Assembly (NCBI RefSeq): GCF_003019675.1
Contig: NZ_CP028105.1
Coordinates: 2,248,282-2,312,281 of the forward strand
Source of the DNA: Fusobacterium ulcerans
GTDB taxonomy: Bacteria > Fusobacteriota > Fusobacteriia > Fusobacteriales > Fusobacteriaceae
Direction: 5' to 3'
Length of the DNA stretch: 64,000 nt
In this document: positions 50,951-59,465 of the stretch, in pieces
Layout of the letters: the number at the start of each line of letters is the position of its first letter
Numbering within the stretch: the stretch's first letter is position 1
Notes under the pieces: model-generated
What the model was told of the DNA's origin: nothing
What the model saw: only the letters and a program-made list of their open reading frames with translations
Database searches by the model: none
Program-made: the position numbers and the translations under genes

Positions 50951-52339
50951 ATGAAAAAAATTTTTTATAAAATATTCTTTGCATTTATTGTAATCTCTTA
51001 TCTTCCGTTAATTGTAATATATTATTTTAACTTTTTATACATGGATAAATACATAGTTCAAAATACAAAAGAGCAGCTTATAAAAGTATCTGAAGAGATT
51101 TCTATTAAAGATATTCCTTTAGATAAAATAATAGACAGTAAAGAAAATAAAGATATAAAAATTGCATATATAAATTTTTTGCAGTCTAAAAAGGAGAATG
51201 AACTTTTTAACTACTTTAATAAGACTGAAATAAAAGCTAATTTAGAAAAGCTCCATACAGGAGATTATACAATAAGACTGACAAGCATGACAGATTTTCT
51301 TAATTATTTTCTTCTTATAAAGAAAATATCAGATACAGAATTTTTGGTGATTATATCTCCAACTATAGTTCCGAATGTAGTAACCAAAATGATGTCATCT
51401 TTTTATCTGGACTTGTCAGCTTTTATAGTACCAATACTTTTTGTTTTAGCATATATTTTCTCAAAGTATTTTTCTGATCCTATTGTGACTTTAGAAAAAA
51501 TATCATCTAAAATATCAAAATTAGATTTTTCATCAAATATCGACTTTAAATATAATAATGAATTTGAAACTCTGGGAAATAATTTAAAGGGAATGTCTGA
51601 AAAGCTAAAAAATAATATAGATGAGTTGAATAATTTAAATTCGCAAATGAAAATAGAATTAAAGGAAAAAGAGAAATTAATAAATTTTGAAAAAGATTTT
51701 ATGCGTTCAATAGGACATGAGTTAAAAACACCTATTGCTATAATCAATGGATATATAGAAGCTCTTCAAGATGATATAATATCAAATGAAGAAAAAGGAA
51801 ATGTATATTCTATTATATATAATGAAGGAATATTTCTTGATAAACTTATTAAGAACTTAAATACATATTTAAAGTATGAGTTTAGTTTTTCTGATGAAAA
51901 TTATGAAGAATTTCAATTAAAAGAGGTTTTAGAAGAAAAATTAAATAAATATAATCTTGATTTTATTAAAAAAGATATAGAATTAGTGAATAATATAAGT
52001 GAAGAGTCAATATTTACTGATAAATATCGTATATCTATTATTTTAAATAATCTTTTTACAAATGCAATTATTTATGTAGATGATAGGAAGATTATCAAAA
52101 TAGAATTTAAAAATAAGGTTTTAAGAATATCAAATAGCTCTGAGTTTATTCCAGAAGAAAAATTTAAAAATATATTTAGACCATTTTATAAACTTGATTC
52201 ATCTAGAAATAGAAAATATGGTGGAGCAGGTTTAGGTCTTTCAATAGTAAAAAATATATTAACAAGTTTAAATCTAGAACATAGCCTTGTATTTGATAAA
52301 GAAAAAAATTATGTTATATTTACAATAAAATTTAATTAA
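50951..52339 (+). CDS. Sensor histidine kinase
   Basis: A 462-residue membrane kinase. TM1 is at about residues 4-26 and TM2 at about 150-172, enclosing a periplasmic sensor region of about 125 residues without a recognised fold. A HAMP-like linker (SDPIVTLEKISSKISKLDF) follows, then the phospho-His in FMRSIGHELKTPIAI, the N box ILNNLFTNAIIYVDD, and the G box KYGGAGLGLSIVKNIL. It should phosphorylate the preceding OmpR-type regulator. The gene is followed by a MerR-type operator. Confidence 0.95.
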   Translation: MKKIFYKIFFAFIVISYLPLIVIYYFNFLYMDKYIVQNTKEQLIKVSEEISIKDIPLDKIIDSKENKDIKIAYINFLQSKKENELFNYFNKTEIKANLEKLHTGDYTIRLTSMTDFLNYFLLIKKISDTEFLVIISPTIVPNVVTKMMSSFYLDLSAFIVPILFVLAYIFSKYFSDPIVTLEKISSKISKLDFSSNIDFKYNNEFETLGNNLKGMSEKLKNNIDELNNLNSQMKIELKEKEKLINFEKDFMRSIGHELKTPIAIINGYIEALQDDIISNEEKGNVYSIIYNEGIFLDKLIKNLNTYLKYEFSFSDENYEEFQLKEVLEEKLNKYNLDFIKKDIELVNNISEESIFTDKYRISIILNNLFTNAIIYVDDRKIIKIEFKNKVLRISNSSEFIPEEKFKNIFRPFYKLDSSRNRKYGGAGLGLSIVKNILTSLNLEHSLVFDKEKNYVIFTIKFN

Positions 52340-52348
52340 AAAAAGTTC

Positions 52349-52379
52349 TTGACCCTCAAGTAGCTTTATAGTTTAAAAT
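52349..52379 (+). promoter_or_regulatory. MerR-type promoter/operator upstream of the TetR-efflux operon
   Basis: TTGACC (52349-52354) and TAAAAT (52374-52379) are separated by 19 bp, the over-long spacer typical of MerR-activated promoters. The spacer carries the dyad ACCCTCAAG-TAG-CTTTATAGT (52352-52372). An almost identical 21-bp dyad lies at 59387-59407. Confidence 0.65.
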
Positions 52380-52458
52380 TAATGTTGTCTTAGAAAACAA
52401 TTTTCTCTACTCGGCTAATACTCTTAGTTTTCTAAATTTTACAACATTAATTTTTTTT
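52375..52458 (+). ncRNA. Long hairpin with T run behind MerR-type promoter (sRNA or attenuator candidate)
   Basis: AAAATTAATGTTGT (52375-52388) pairs perfectly with the segment ending in ACAACATTAATTTT (52441-52454); a second stem joins TTAGAAAAC (52390-52398) to GTTTTCTAA (52427-52435). The apical loop of 28 bases contains CTACTCGGCTAATACTC. Eight T follow (52451-52458). It may be the terminator for the sensor kinase gene, but it starts at the -10 of the MerR-type promoter, so a short terminated RNA is possible. Confidence 0.5.
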
Positions 52459-52482
52459 ATTTTTTGAAATGATAAAAAAAGA

Positions 52483-52532
52483 TTGACTTATTAGTCAATA
52501 AGGTGTAAAATTTACCAATGACCTGTTGGTCA
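52483..52532 (+). promoter_or_regulatory. tetR promoter with two operator palindromes
   Basis: TTGACT (52483-52488), 17-bp spacer, TAAAAT (52506-52511). Two copies of a related palindrome overlap it: TTGACTTATTAGTCAA (52483-52498, over the -35) and TGACCTGTTGGTCA (52519-52532, just after the start). The consensus TGACYTRTTRGTCA fits a TetR-family autorepressor. Confidence 0.75.
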
Positions 52533-52554
52533 AAAAAATTATAAGGAGTAGGGT

Positions 52555-53193
52555 ATGCCAGTCATAGGGAAAAAAGAGCAGATATTGGAATCTGCAACTA
52601 AGCTCATACTTAAAAAAGGTTATTCTCACACTTCAGTAGAAGATATAACTAATGAGATGGGGATAGCTAAAGGAAGTTTTTATACTTATTTTAAGTCGAA
52701 GAATTTATTATTAAAGACTATTGCAGAGAAAAAAATAGAAGAAATGATGGAGAAACAGGATAATATTCTTGAGAATAGTCTTTCTTTTGAAGAAACTTTA
52801 AAGAATATTATTCTGGTAAGACTTAAATTTTCTCACGAAAGTATGAAAAGAGAACTTGTGCTAATAAGTTTGATAAAAAATATAGAAGCTTTAGGTCCAG
52901 AAATAAGAGAAATATTAAAAAGGATAGAGCAGATAAATATCGAATTTATAAAGAAGCTACTTATAAAATTTAAAAAAGAACTTAATGCAGAGGAAAAAGA
53001 GTTTCAAAGATATTCAGAACTTATCAGTGCAATAATAAGAGAGTTTAAGGTAGTAAGTTTTTTTCTAGACAAAAGTGATAATGAAAATATTTTTATTCAA
53101 GATTTTGATGTTGTAATAGAAAAAATGAATAATGAAAAACTTGAAGAGGGAATAGATTTTATTTATACATGTATTTTAAAAATATTAAAATAG
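52555..53193 (+). CDS. TetR/AcrR-family transcriptional regulator
   Basis: A 212-residue repressor. The N-terminal helix-turn-helix (about residues 8-55) reads KEQILESATKLILKKGY, then TSVEDITNEMGIAKGSFYTYFKSKNLLLK, classic for TetR. The C-terminal ligand domain (about 60-210) is helical and unique. It heads the TolC-adaptor-RND operon and is preceded by two palindromes, so it likely represses its own operon until an effector (drug, bile salt or fatty acid) binds. Start ATG follows AAGGAG. Confidence 0.93.
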   Translation: MPVIGKKEQILESATKLILKKGYSHTSVEDITNEMGIAKGSFYTYFKSKNLLLKTIAEKKIEEMMEKQDNILENSLSFEETLKNIILVRLKFSHESMKRELVLISLIKNIEALGPEIREILKRIEQINIEFIKKLLIKFKKELNAEEKEFQRYSELISAIIREFKVVSFFLDKSDNENIFIQDFDVVIEKMNNEKLEEGIDFIYTCILKILK

Positions 53194-53229
53194 TTTTAAA
53201 GATTATTTATATATATTTAGGAGGTAGTA

Positions 53230-54501
53230 ATGAAAAAAATATTGGGATTACTTTTAATATTAAGTAGTTCTGTGTTCGCTAGAGAGATTACTCTAGACCA
53301 GGCTATACAAATGTCATTGGAGAATAGTAAAGAGATTAAAATTTCTGAGAAGGATGTAGAAGTATCAAAATTAAGAGTAGGAATGGCATTTAAGGATGCG
53401 TTACCAAGTGTGGTATATAGTGGAACATACACTAGAGGAGAATCTGATCGTAAAATGTATAGACATGGTTGGGAGGATCAGGTAGAAAGAAAAGGTGGAT
53501 ATACTCAGACTATATCTATATCACAGCCATTATTTCAAGGTGGAGCTGTTCTTGGTGGAATAAAAGGGGCTAAAGCTTATAAGACTATAGCTAATCTTTT
53601 ATATTTAGGTGAAAGAAGAGATACAAGACTAAAAACAATTCAAAATTATTCAAATATTGTTAAATATGAGAAAGATTTAGAGGCTTTGGAATCTTCTAAA
53701 AGAGAACTGCAAGCAAGATACAATAAACAAAAAGCACAATTGGATTTAAGACTTATCACAAAAACTGATCTGTTAAAAACAGAATATTCACTTTTAGAAG
53801 TTGAGTCACAAATCATTGGAACAAAAAATGGAATAACTATTGAAAAAGAAAATCTTAAAATAAAAACAGGAATACCTAAACAGGAAGATGTAACAGTGGT
53901 AGATTTTAATGTTCCTATGTATTTAAGTAGAAATATAAACTTCAAAGCAGATTTAGATCAAGCTATGAATGAGAGTATAAATGCTTTAGTAGCTAAGAAC
54001 TATGTAGAAGCAGCAGATGCTTCAAAAATGGTGTCAAGAGCAGATATGCTTCCTAAGGTAAATGCTTTTGCAAGTTATGGAACATCAGAAAGAACAAAAT
54101 ATAATCCAACAATAGATGAAGCTGAATGGAGAGGCGGAGTACAGGTAACATGGAATGTATTTGAATTTGGAAAGAACTATGACAGCTATAAAGTAGCAGC
54201 AATAGGAAAAGAACAGGAAATGTTGAGAGAGAAAATATCAAAAGATAGTATTGATATAAGTGTAACAGATGCTTATTTGGAATTAATCAGAATGGAAAAA
54301 GAGAGAGATTCTAAAGAGAGAGCAATGGAAGCAGCTATAGAGAACTTCAAAATGGATCAGGAAAGATATGATGCAGGATTAATTTCAACAGTAGATTATC
54401 TATTGTCTGAATCACAGGAAAGAGAGGCAAAAGTAGCATACAATCAAGTAGTAATAGATTACCTGTATGCATTTGAAAAATATAGATCATTGCTTATTTA
54501 A
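53230..54501 (+). CDS. TolC-family outer membrane efflux protein
   Basis: A 423-residue outer-membrane channel. Signal peptide of about 16 residues (SSSVFA), then REITLDQAIQMSLENSKEIK, the TolC start. Two OEP repeats follow (about 20-210, 225-420), with helical barrels and beta-strand segments PSVVYSGTYTR and PKVNAFASYGTSE; DAYLELIRMEKERDSKERAMEAA and the final YDAGLISTVDYLLSE are family hallmarks. It completes the tripartite RND system with the two following genes; it may also serve the second RND pump, which lacks its own channel gene here. Confidence 0.93.
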   Translation: MKKILGLLLILSSSVFAREITLDQAIQMSLENSKEIKISEKDVEVSKLRVGMAFKDALPSVVYSGTYTRGESDRKMYRHGWEDQVERKGGYTQTISISQPLFQGGAVLGGIKGAKAYKTIANLLYLGERRDTRLKTIQNYSNIVKYEKDLEALESSKRELQARYNKQKAQLDLRLITKTDLLKTEYSLLEVESQIIGTKNGITIEKENLKIKTGIPKQEDVTVVDFNVPMYLSRNINFKADLDQAMNESINALVAKNYVEAADASKMVSRADMLPKVNAFASYGTSERTKYNPTIDEAEWRGGVQVTWNVFEFGKNYDSYKVAAIGKEQEMLREKISKDSIDISVTDAYLELIRMEKERDSKERAMEAAIENFKMDQERYDAGLISTVDYLLSESQEREAKVAYNQVVIDYLYAFEKYRSLLI

Positions 54502-54544
54502 TAAAAATACATATAAAATTTCTACGTGAACAATTGCTTATAAT

Positions 54545-54594
54545 TTTAAAAAAGTTTTATAAGGTAATTCCGTATCTTTTAAAACTTTTTTAAA
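54545..54594 (+). promoter_or_regulatory. Intercistronic hairpin between TolC and adaptor genes
   Basis: TTTAAAAAAGTTTTA (54545-54559) pairs perfectly with TAAAACTTTTTTAAA (54580-54594) around a 20-base loop. It lies in the only wide gap (167 bp) of this operon. It may reduce read-through or stabilise the upstream mRNA. Confidence 0.5.
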
Positions 54595-54668
54595 TTTGCT
54601 CATATAGATAATTTGGAATTAAAGATTGAATTTGGAATTAATTATTAGGAATTTTAGGAGGAGCAAGA

Positions 54669-55739
54669 ATGAAAAAAACAGGTTATTTAATATTACTTCT
54701 AATATTAGTTATGACAGGTTGTGGGAAAAAACAAGAAGAAGTGATAGAGAAAAAAGTTAAATATGTTATCACAGAACCTGCAACAATGAGAAAAATGAAT
54801 CAGGTATTTAAATCAGATGCTGTATTGGAACCTAAAAATAAAGTTGATCACAAAACTGAAAAAGGTGGAACGATAGAGAAAATTCTAAAAAGAAATGGAG
54901 ATACAGTAAAAAAAGGCGAGCTTGTAATGGAACTTTCAGATGCTGCTACAGAATCAAGTTATTTCACAGCAAAAGCTAACTATACATCAGCACTATCTTC
55001 GCTTAATATTGCAAAGAACAACTATCAAAAATTTAAGAATCTTTATGAAAAAGAGTTGGTATCTTACCTTGAATATGTAAGTTATGAAAATACTTATGTA
55101 AGTGCAAAAGGAAATTATGAAGCAGCTAAAGCATCTTATGAAAATGCAAAAAGCGATTATGATAAATTATTCAGAAAAGCTGAAATAGATGGAATTGTAG
55201 GAAATCTTTTTGGAAAAGAGGGAAATGAGATATCATCAAGTGAAATTATATTCACAGTGGTAAATGATAAATCTATGGAAACTTATGTAGGATTCCCAGC
55301 AGAGTGGCTTACTCAAATAAAAGTAGGACAGGATCTGGAAGTTGAAGTAGGAGCATTAGGTAAGAAATTTGTTGGAAAAATTTTAGAAATAAACCCAATT
55401 GCAGATTCAGCAACAAAAAAATATATGATAAAAATAGCGGTTGATAATCCTGATAGAGCTATAAAAGATGGAATGTATTCATATGTAACTATTCCAGTAG
55501 GAGAAATCAATGTATTGTCAGTTTCAGATGAAGCAATATTTGTAAGAAACTTGCTAAGCTATGTATTTAAAGTAGAAGATGGAGTAGCAAAAAGAGTAGA
55601 GGTAAAAACAGGAGCTACAAATCTTCCATATACTGAAATTTCTTCAGATAATGTAAAAGAAGGAGATAGAATAGTAGTTAAAGGTATCTTCGGATTAGAA
55701 GAAGGAAACGAAGTAGAGGAAAATACAGAAGCAAAATAA
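54669..55739 (+). CDS. RND efflux adaptor lipoprotein (AcrA-like), first system
   Basis: A 356-residue periplasmic adaptor anchored by lipid: lipobox VMTGC at about residue 18. It has split lipoyl halves (KTEKGGTIEKILKRNGDTVKKGELVMEL; RKAEIDGIVGNLFGKEGNEI), a short coiled-coil hairpin (about 98-165) and a beta-barrel domain (about 190-350). It joins the RND pump encoded 34 bp downstream to the TolC protein. ATG follows AGGAGGAG. Confidence 0.93.
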   Translation: MKKTGYLILLLILVMTGCGKKQEEVIEKKVKYVITEPATMRKMNQVFKSDAVLEPKNKVDHKTEKGGTIEKILKRNGDTVKKGELVMELSDAATESSYFTAKANYTSALSSLNIAKNNYQKFKNLYEKELVSYLEYVSYENTYVSAKGNYEAAKASYENAKSDYDKLFRKAEIDGIVGNLFGKEGNEISSSEIIFTVVNDKSMETYVGFPAEWLTQIKVGQDLEVEVGALGKKFVGKILEINPIADSATKKYMIKIAVDNPDRAIKDGMYSYVTIPVGEINVLSVSDEAIFVRNLLSYVFKVEDGVAKRVEVKTGATNLPYTEISSDNVKEGDRIVVKGIFGLEEGNEVEENTEAK

Positions 55740-55773
55740 TATTTTAAATCAAAATAATGAGGTGAATAAATAA

Positions 55774-58700
55774 ATGACTTTAGCAGGTTTATCAATACGT
55801 AGACCAGTTGCTACAACAATGGTTATGATATCCGTTATGTTCATTGGATTAATGGCAATGTTTTCTATGAAATCAGAGCTTTTACCAAATATGAATATCC
55901 CAGTTGTTACAGTTAGAACAACATGGCAGGGGGCAGTAGCAGAAGATGTAGAGACACAGGTTACTAAAAAAATAGAGGAAATACTTCCTAACGTTGAAGG
56001 AATAGATAAAATAGAATCAACATCAACTTATGGTCAATCAACAATAGTAGTAAAATTTGACTATGGAGTTAATGCAGATGAAAAAGTAACAGAGATACAA
56101 AGGGAATTATCAAAGATAACTAATGACCTTCCTAGTGCAGCTGATACACCAATTGCTAAAAAGGTAGAGGCAGGAACAGGAAACTTAACATTGGTAATAA
56201 TGATGAGTGCTCCTAACAAAACAGAGTTAAGTAGTTTTGTTGAGGAATATTTGAAACCTAAATTTGAAAGTCTGCCTGGTATAGGGCAAGTAAATGTATT
56301 TGGTAATCCAGATAAACAATTACAAATTCAAATAGACAGTGACAAGCTTGCAGCTTATGATCTTTCTCCAATGGAACTTTATGATATGATAAGAGTATCA
56401 AGTTTAAATGTTCCTTTAGGAACAATAAGTACAGGGTCTAAAGATGTAATCGTTAGATTTATGGGAGAATTAAACTATATAGATACTTTTAAAGATATGA
56501 TTTTAAAAAGTAATGGAAACACTTTAAGACTTAAAGATGTAGCTAATGTTGTATTGACTACAGAAGATCCTGATGATATTTCATATCTTTCAGGAAAAGA
56601 ATCAATAGCAGTAATAGTAGAAAAATCATCAGATGGAAGTACAATAGATTTGAACAAAAGAGCACTTGAAGCACTTGAAAGTCTGGAATCTATAATGCCT
56701 CCAGAAACTGTATATAATGTATTGCTTGATACATCTATTGATATTAACCAATCAATATCAAATGTTAGTGGAACAGCAGTACAAGGACTTATTCTAGCAA
56801 CAATAGTATTGTATTTGTTCTTGAAAAATATAAGAGCAACACTATTGGTATCAGCAGCTCTTCCAGTGGCAGTTATATTTACATTTGCATTCCTTGCATT
56901 AAATGGAACATCTTTGAACTTGATATCTCTAATGGGATTATCAATAGGGGTGGGAATGCTGACAGATAACTCTGTGGTTGTTGTAGACAATATATATCGG
57001 CATATGACGGAATTGAAATCACCAGTAATGGAAGCATCAGATAATGCAACAACAGAAGTTGCTATGTCAGTTATAGCATCAGCTTTGACAACAATGGTTG
57101 TATTTATTCCTATACTATTTATTCCAGGAATAGCAAGAGAGATATTTAGAGACTTGGCTTATTCAATCATATTCTCAAACCTTGCAGCCATAATAGTTTC
57201 ACTTACTTTGATACCTATGCTTGCCAGCAGATTCCTTACGAATAAGGCAGATATTACAAAAGAAGGAAAAATATTTGGAACAGTAAAAAGCAACTATTTA
57301 AAACTGATAAACTGGGCAGTTGATCATAGAGGAAAAACAGTTGGAATAACAGTACTTGTGTTTGTAATTTCAATGGTAACTGTACCAAGATTCTTAAAAA
57401 TGGAATTTATGCCTAAGCAAGACCAAGGAAGATATTCAATAGTTGCAGAGCTAGGAAAAGGACTTGACCTTGAAAAATCTAAGGCAATAGCTAAAGAGAT
57501 AGAAGATATTGTTATAAACGAACCTAATACTCAAAGCTACTTTACTATTGTTCAAAAGGACAGTTTCTCTATCAACGTTGATATAGGAAAGAAAGATACA
57601 AGAAAAACTTCTGTATTTGATATAATTACTAAATTAAGACCAATTGTTGAAAAAATTCCTGATACAAGAACAAACTTATCAGAAGATTTTGCAATGGGAT
57701 CGCAGCAGAGAGATGTACAGTTTGATATAGTTGGTTCTAACCTTAATGAAATAAAAGAAGTTGGAGCAAAGGTACTTGCAGAAATAAAAAATTATCCAGG
57801 AGCAGTTGACGTAAAATCAACATTGGATCCAGGAAACGTTGAGGCAAGAGTAGTACTTGACAGAGATAAAATTAAAAGTTATGGAATCAATCCATCTGTA
57901 ATTGCTCAGACATTGAGTTACTCAGTATTGGGAGGAGACAGAGGAGATACAGTAACTGTTAAGACTGGAGTAGAAGAAATAGATGTTATGGTAAGATTAC
58001 CTAAAGAAAAAAGAAATGACATCAATGCTTTAAAAAATCTTAACATAAAAATAGACAGTGGAAAATTTATAAAATTATCTGACGTTGCTGATATAGTGAT
58101 GGCAGAGGGATCATCAGAGATAAATAAAACAGATAGAATATATAGTGTAACAGTTTCTGCAAATGATGGTGGAGTGGGAATGAAAGCTATTCAAGATAAA
58201 CTTGTAGAAGCATATGAGAATACTAATCCACCAAAATCAGTTGATTACAGATGGGGAGGAAACTCTGAAAACCTTAGTGATGCAACAAGTCAGCTGGGAT
58301 TTGCATTGGGAATTTCAATATTCTTGATATATGCATTGCTGGCAGCACAGTTTGAGAACTTTGTACTTCCAGTGATAATCATAGGATCAATACCACTTGC
58401 ATTGGTAGGTATAGTATGGGGACTTTTATTAACTGGACAGCCTGTAGATATCATGGTTATGATAGGAGTTATACTTCTGGCAGGGGTGGTTGTAAACAAT
58501 GCCATCGTACTGATTGACTTTATCAAGATGACGAGGGAAAGAGGAAGCGAAAGACAGGAAGCAGTAATAGAATCTTGTAGAACAAGACTTAGACCTATCC
58601 TTATGACAACTATGACAACAGTACTTGGAATGCTGCCATTATCATTAGGACTGGGAGAAGGTTCGGAAATATATAGAGGAATGGCTATTACAGTTATGTT

Positions 58701-58854
58701 TGGACTTACATTCTCAACACTTCTAACATTGGTTGTAATCCCAATTCTTTATACATTGATAGAGGATATGAATAATGCTATTCTAAAATTCCTTAAAAAA
58801 GTGTATAATAAGGTTATGGATCTTTTACCTAAAAAGTTAAGTGGAAGAGACTAA
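55774..58854 (+). CDS. RND efflux pump (HAE1 family), first system
   Basis: A 1026-residue inner-membrane proton-driven pump. 12 helices and two large periplasmic loops in the usual order. Residue features: the TM4 relay reads MLTDNSVVVVDN, so the second of AcrB's two Asp is Asn; the TM10 relay reads VVNNAIVLIDF, with Asn in place of AcrB Lys940, as in many HAE1 pumps of anaerobes. The start MTLAGLSIRRPVATTMVMIS is typical. It exports hydrophobic drugs, bile salts or similar compounds. Confidence 0.95.
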   Translation: MTLAGLSIRRPVATTMVMISVMFIGLMAMFSMKSELLPNMNIPVVTVRTTWQGAVAEDVETQVTKKIEEILPNVEGIDKIESTSTYGQSTIVVKFDYGVNADEKVTEIQRELSKITNDLPSAADTPIAKKVEAGTGNLTLVIMMSAPNKTELSSFVEEYLKPKFESLPGIGQVNVFGNPDKQLQIQIDSDKLAAYDLSPMELYDMIRVSSLNVPLGTISTGSKDVIVRFMGELNYIDTFKDMILKSNGNTLRLKDVANVVLTTEDPDDISYLSGKESIAVIVEKSSDGSTIDLNKRALEALESLESIMPPETVYNVLLDTSIDINQSISNVSGTAVQGLILATIVLYLFLKNIRATLLVSAALPVAVIFTFAFLALNGTSLNLISLMGLSIGVGMLTDNSVVVVDNIYRHMTELKSPVMEASDNATTEVAMSVIASALTTMVVFIPILFIPGIAREIFRDLAYSIIFSNLAAIIVSLTLIPMLASRFLTNKADITKEGKIFGTVKSNYLKLINWAVDHRGKTVGITVLVFVISMVTVPRFLKMEFMPKQDQGRYSIVAELGKGLDLEKSKAIAKEIEDIVINEPNTQSYFTIVQKDSFSINVDIGKKDTRKTSVFDIITKLRPIVEKIPDTRTNLSEDFAMGSQQRDVQFDIVGSNLNEIKEVGAKVLAEIKNYPGAVDVKSTLDPGNVEARVVLDRDKIKSYGINPSVIAQTLSYSVLGGDRGDTVTVKTGVEEIDVMVRLPKEKRNDINALKNLNIKIDSGKFIKLSDVADIVMAEGSSEINKTDRIYSVTVSANDGGVGMKAIQDKLVEAYENTNPPKSVDYRWGGNSENLSDATSQLGFALGISIFLIYALLAAQFENFVLPVIIIGSIPLALVGIVWGLLLTGQPVDIMVMIGVILLAGVVVNNAIVLIDFIKMTRERGSERQEAVIESCRTRLRPILMTTMTTVLGMLPLSLGLGEGSEIYRGMAITVMFGLTFSTLLTLVVIPILYTLIEDMNNAILKFLKKVYNKVMDLLPKKLSGRD

Positions 58855-58872
58855 GAAGAGGGGGGAATTGCA

Positions 58873-59262
58873 ATGACAGATGGACATTATAACTATAAGA
58901 TGATATTCGTTAATATAAACGAATCTCAAAAGGCTAGACTTGAGGATTTTTTTGATGAAATAAAATTCTATTACTATACTGTACAGAAGAAAATAGAAAG
59001 TGTATGGGATGCTAAAGTAAAACATAAAAATACACTTATCTGGCCAGGAACAGATTGTACTTTTATACTTACTGTTCCAGAAAGAAATCTGGATAAAATG
59101 CTGACAAACTTGAAAACTTTCAGAATGTCACTTCCACATGGAATAGTTATGACAGCAGGAGTAATTCCTGTAGACAGAATCATAATAGATTTCCTTAATG
59201 AAGATATAGTTCCAGATGATGAGCTTCTAAAGGTATTAAAAGAAAAGCATAAAGTAAAATAA
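58873..59262 (+). CDS. Small PII-like transporter-associated protein
   Basis: A 129-residue soluble protein, 18 bp after the RND gene and so part of the same operon. It has alternating strands and helices with a mid-region WPGTDCTFILTVPERNLDKML, which resembles the small PII-like proteins that accompany RND pumps in Bacteroides and Fusobacterium (the PG0541 type, from memory). Such a protein might regulate pump activity. No catalytic motif is seen. Start ATG follows GGGGGAA. Confidence 0.6.
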   Translation: MTDGHYNYKMIFVNINESQKARLEDFFDEIKFYYYTVQKKIESVWDAKVKHKNTLIWPGTDCTFILTVPERNLDKMLTNLKTFRMSLPHGIVMTAGVIPVDRIIIDFLNEDIVPDDELLKVLKEKHKVK

Positions 59263-59279
59263 TTAAATAAATAATATAT

Positions 59280-59328
59280 AAGGATAACTTAAATGTCAGA
59301 AATGACAGAAGGGTTATCCTTATTTTTA
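59280..59328 (+). terminator. Terminator of first RND operon
   Basis: AAGGATAAC (59280-59288) pairs with GTTATCCTT (59313-59321), with an inner TGTCA:TGACA stem, followed by ATTTTTATTT. Confidence 0.88.
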
Positions 59329-59386
59329 TTTAGTAATAAATTGCATTTTTTTCTTTTTTAGTGTATATTTATATATAAAAGCTATT

Positions 59387-59407
59387 ACCCTAAAGTAGCT
59401 TTATAGT
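59387..59407 (+). promoter_or_regulatory. MerR-type operator upstream of second RND operon
   Basis: ACCCTAAAG-TAG-CTTTATAGT differs from the copy at 52352-52372 by one base only. It lies 59 bases before the adaptor start. The -35 region (ATTACC) is weaker than at the first site, and the -10 is not obvious. Confidence 0.65.
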
Positions 59408-59465
59408 TTTGAAGTTAAATTTTGGCTTGTAAATAATGAATTTTAGATAGAAAACAGGGGGAATT

